Of a DNA stretch of 23,650 bases, positions 23,254 to 23,650 are shown in pieces. The notes under the pieces are model-generated. The model was not told the origin of the DNA. It was given only the letters and a program-made list of their open reading frames with translations, and searched no databases. The stretch is from Crenarchaeota archaeon SCGC AAA471-B05. Lineage in GTDB: Archaea; Thermoproteota; Thermoprotei; Gearchaeales; Gearchaeaceae. Every line of letters starts with the position of its first letter. Position 1 is the first letter of the stretch. The position numbers were made by a program, and so were the translations under genes. The stretch is from positions 48,186-71,835 of the forward strand of contig AQYM01000026.1 of assembly GCA_000380705.1 (NCBI GenBank), read 5' to 3'.

Positions 23254-23650
23254 ATGCAAAGAATAATCATAAGCGTACTTCTAATATTAATAGCAAGTTT
23301 TTCATTATTTACTAGCATAGAGTCTTCAAGCTACATTTTAAACTGGAAAAAATCTTACAACAATCCAATATCTCATATTTCTTTATCAGGAAGTGGGAAG
23401 GAATTATTAGTGGCATGGAATAATAAAACAGAAGTGCTAAACAATTTTAGCGAAGTAATTTTTACCTACGAATTTCCCGCTAAAATATCTGTTGCGAAAA
23501 TATCGAACAATTCCAACTATATAATAACTTGTATTACTTCTTCATGCTTTTTATTTAAAAAATCCTTAAATACTTATAATTTTATAAAACGTGTTAATTT
23601 TACCGCTTCTATAGTAGACATGGATATTTCATATGATGGAAGCGTCATTG
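23254..23650 (+). CDS. Secreted protein, probable beta-propeller, 5' part only
   Basis: The frame was read directly: it opens with ATG at 23254 and stays open for 132 codons to the window end. It starts 'MQRIIISVLLILIASFSLFT', a typical signal peptide. Two blade-like units follow, with 'ISHISLSGSGKELLVAWNNK' and 'ISVAKISNNSNYIITCITSS', and a third begins at 'VDMDISYDGSVI'. The spacing of about 40 residues and the 'hxhSxxGxxh' pattern suggest WD40- or PQQ-like propeller repeats on the cell surface. The gene is cut by the window end; function unknown. Confidence 0.65.
   Translation, partial: MQRIIISVLLILIASFSLFTSIESSSYILNWKKSYNNPISHISLSGSGKELLVAWNNKTEVLNNFSEVIFTYEFPAKISVAKISNNSNYIITCITSSCFLFKKSLNTYNFIKRVNFTASIVDMDISYDGSVI

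Noticed and set aside
1..23650. CRISPR array or insertion sequence
   Set aside because: No regularly spaced repeats, no transposase motifs and no terminal inverted repeats were found on reading through.

Overview
This window looks like a piece of an AT-rich archaeal chromosome. It carries archaeal/eukaryal-type translation genes (S19e, L31e, L39e, L18a/LX, aIF6, aRF1, RNase P Rpr2 subunit, PDCD5, prefoldin alpha), archaeal lipid synthesis (DGGGP synthase-like UbiA), a TFB-like factor, TATA-like boxes about 22-30 bases before start codons (leaderless or very short leaders), and tRNAs without an encoded CCA. The gene order rps19e-pdcd5-rpl39e-rpl31e-aif6-rpl18a-pfdA-ftsY and the apparently non-catalytic EndA subunit suggest Thermoproteota (TACK group); the exact lineage cannot be told from this window.

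Layout. 1-861: the 3' part of a PiT phosphate transporter gene, broken by three homopolymer frameshifts and one nonsense codon. 867-2085: divergent pair of a pyruvoyl decarboxylase (SpeH/ArgDC family) and an HTH-phosphoribosyltransferase-like regulator. 2080-3123: mtnA. 3156-6099 (+): tightly packed endA-like, ubiA, hisS and an orphan small protein. 6091-9903 (-): the ribosomal/translation operon from rnp4 down to ftsY, including rpl39e (54 codons). 9950-12209 (+): tRNA-His, tRNA-Ala, aRF1, UMP kinase, tRNA-Leu(CAA). 12191-13145 (-): small winged-helix-like protein and a divergent TFB-like factor, whose 3' end runs antisense into tRNA-Leu. 13179-21634 (-): a ten-gene operon for a type IV pilus-like or Tad-like surface machine (one ATPase, one double-domain membrane platform, one pilin with a class III signal, and seven other membrane-anchored or secreted proteins). 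21711-21969: tRNA-Leu(GAG) and tRNA-Thr(TGT). 22018-23193 (+): CPA2-type antiporter-like protein. 23254-end (+): 5' part of a secreted, probably beta-propeller protein.

The left half is mainly housekeeping: translation, tRNA processing and charging, protein targeting, lipid and nucleotide synthesis. The right half is accessory and surface-directed. The best candidate for an undescribed system is the compact pilus-like operon with its downstream HTH/TFB pair, which has its own promoter. No IS element, CRISPR array or rRNA gene was seen, and no stretch longer than about 300 bases lacks a gene; the largest gaps (21797-21895, 10135-10215, 1266-1341) hold only promoter-like AT-rich sequence.
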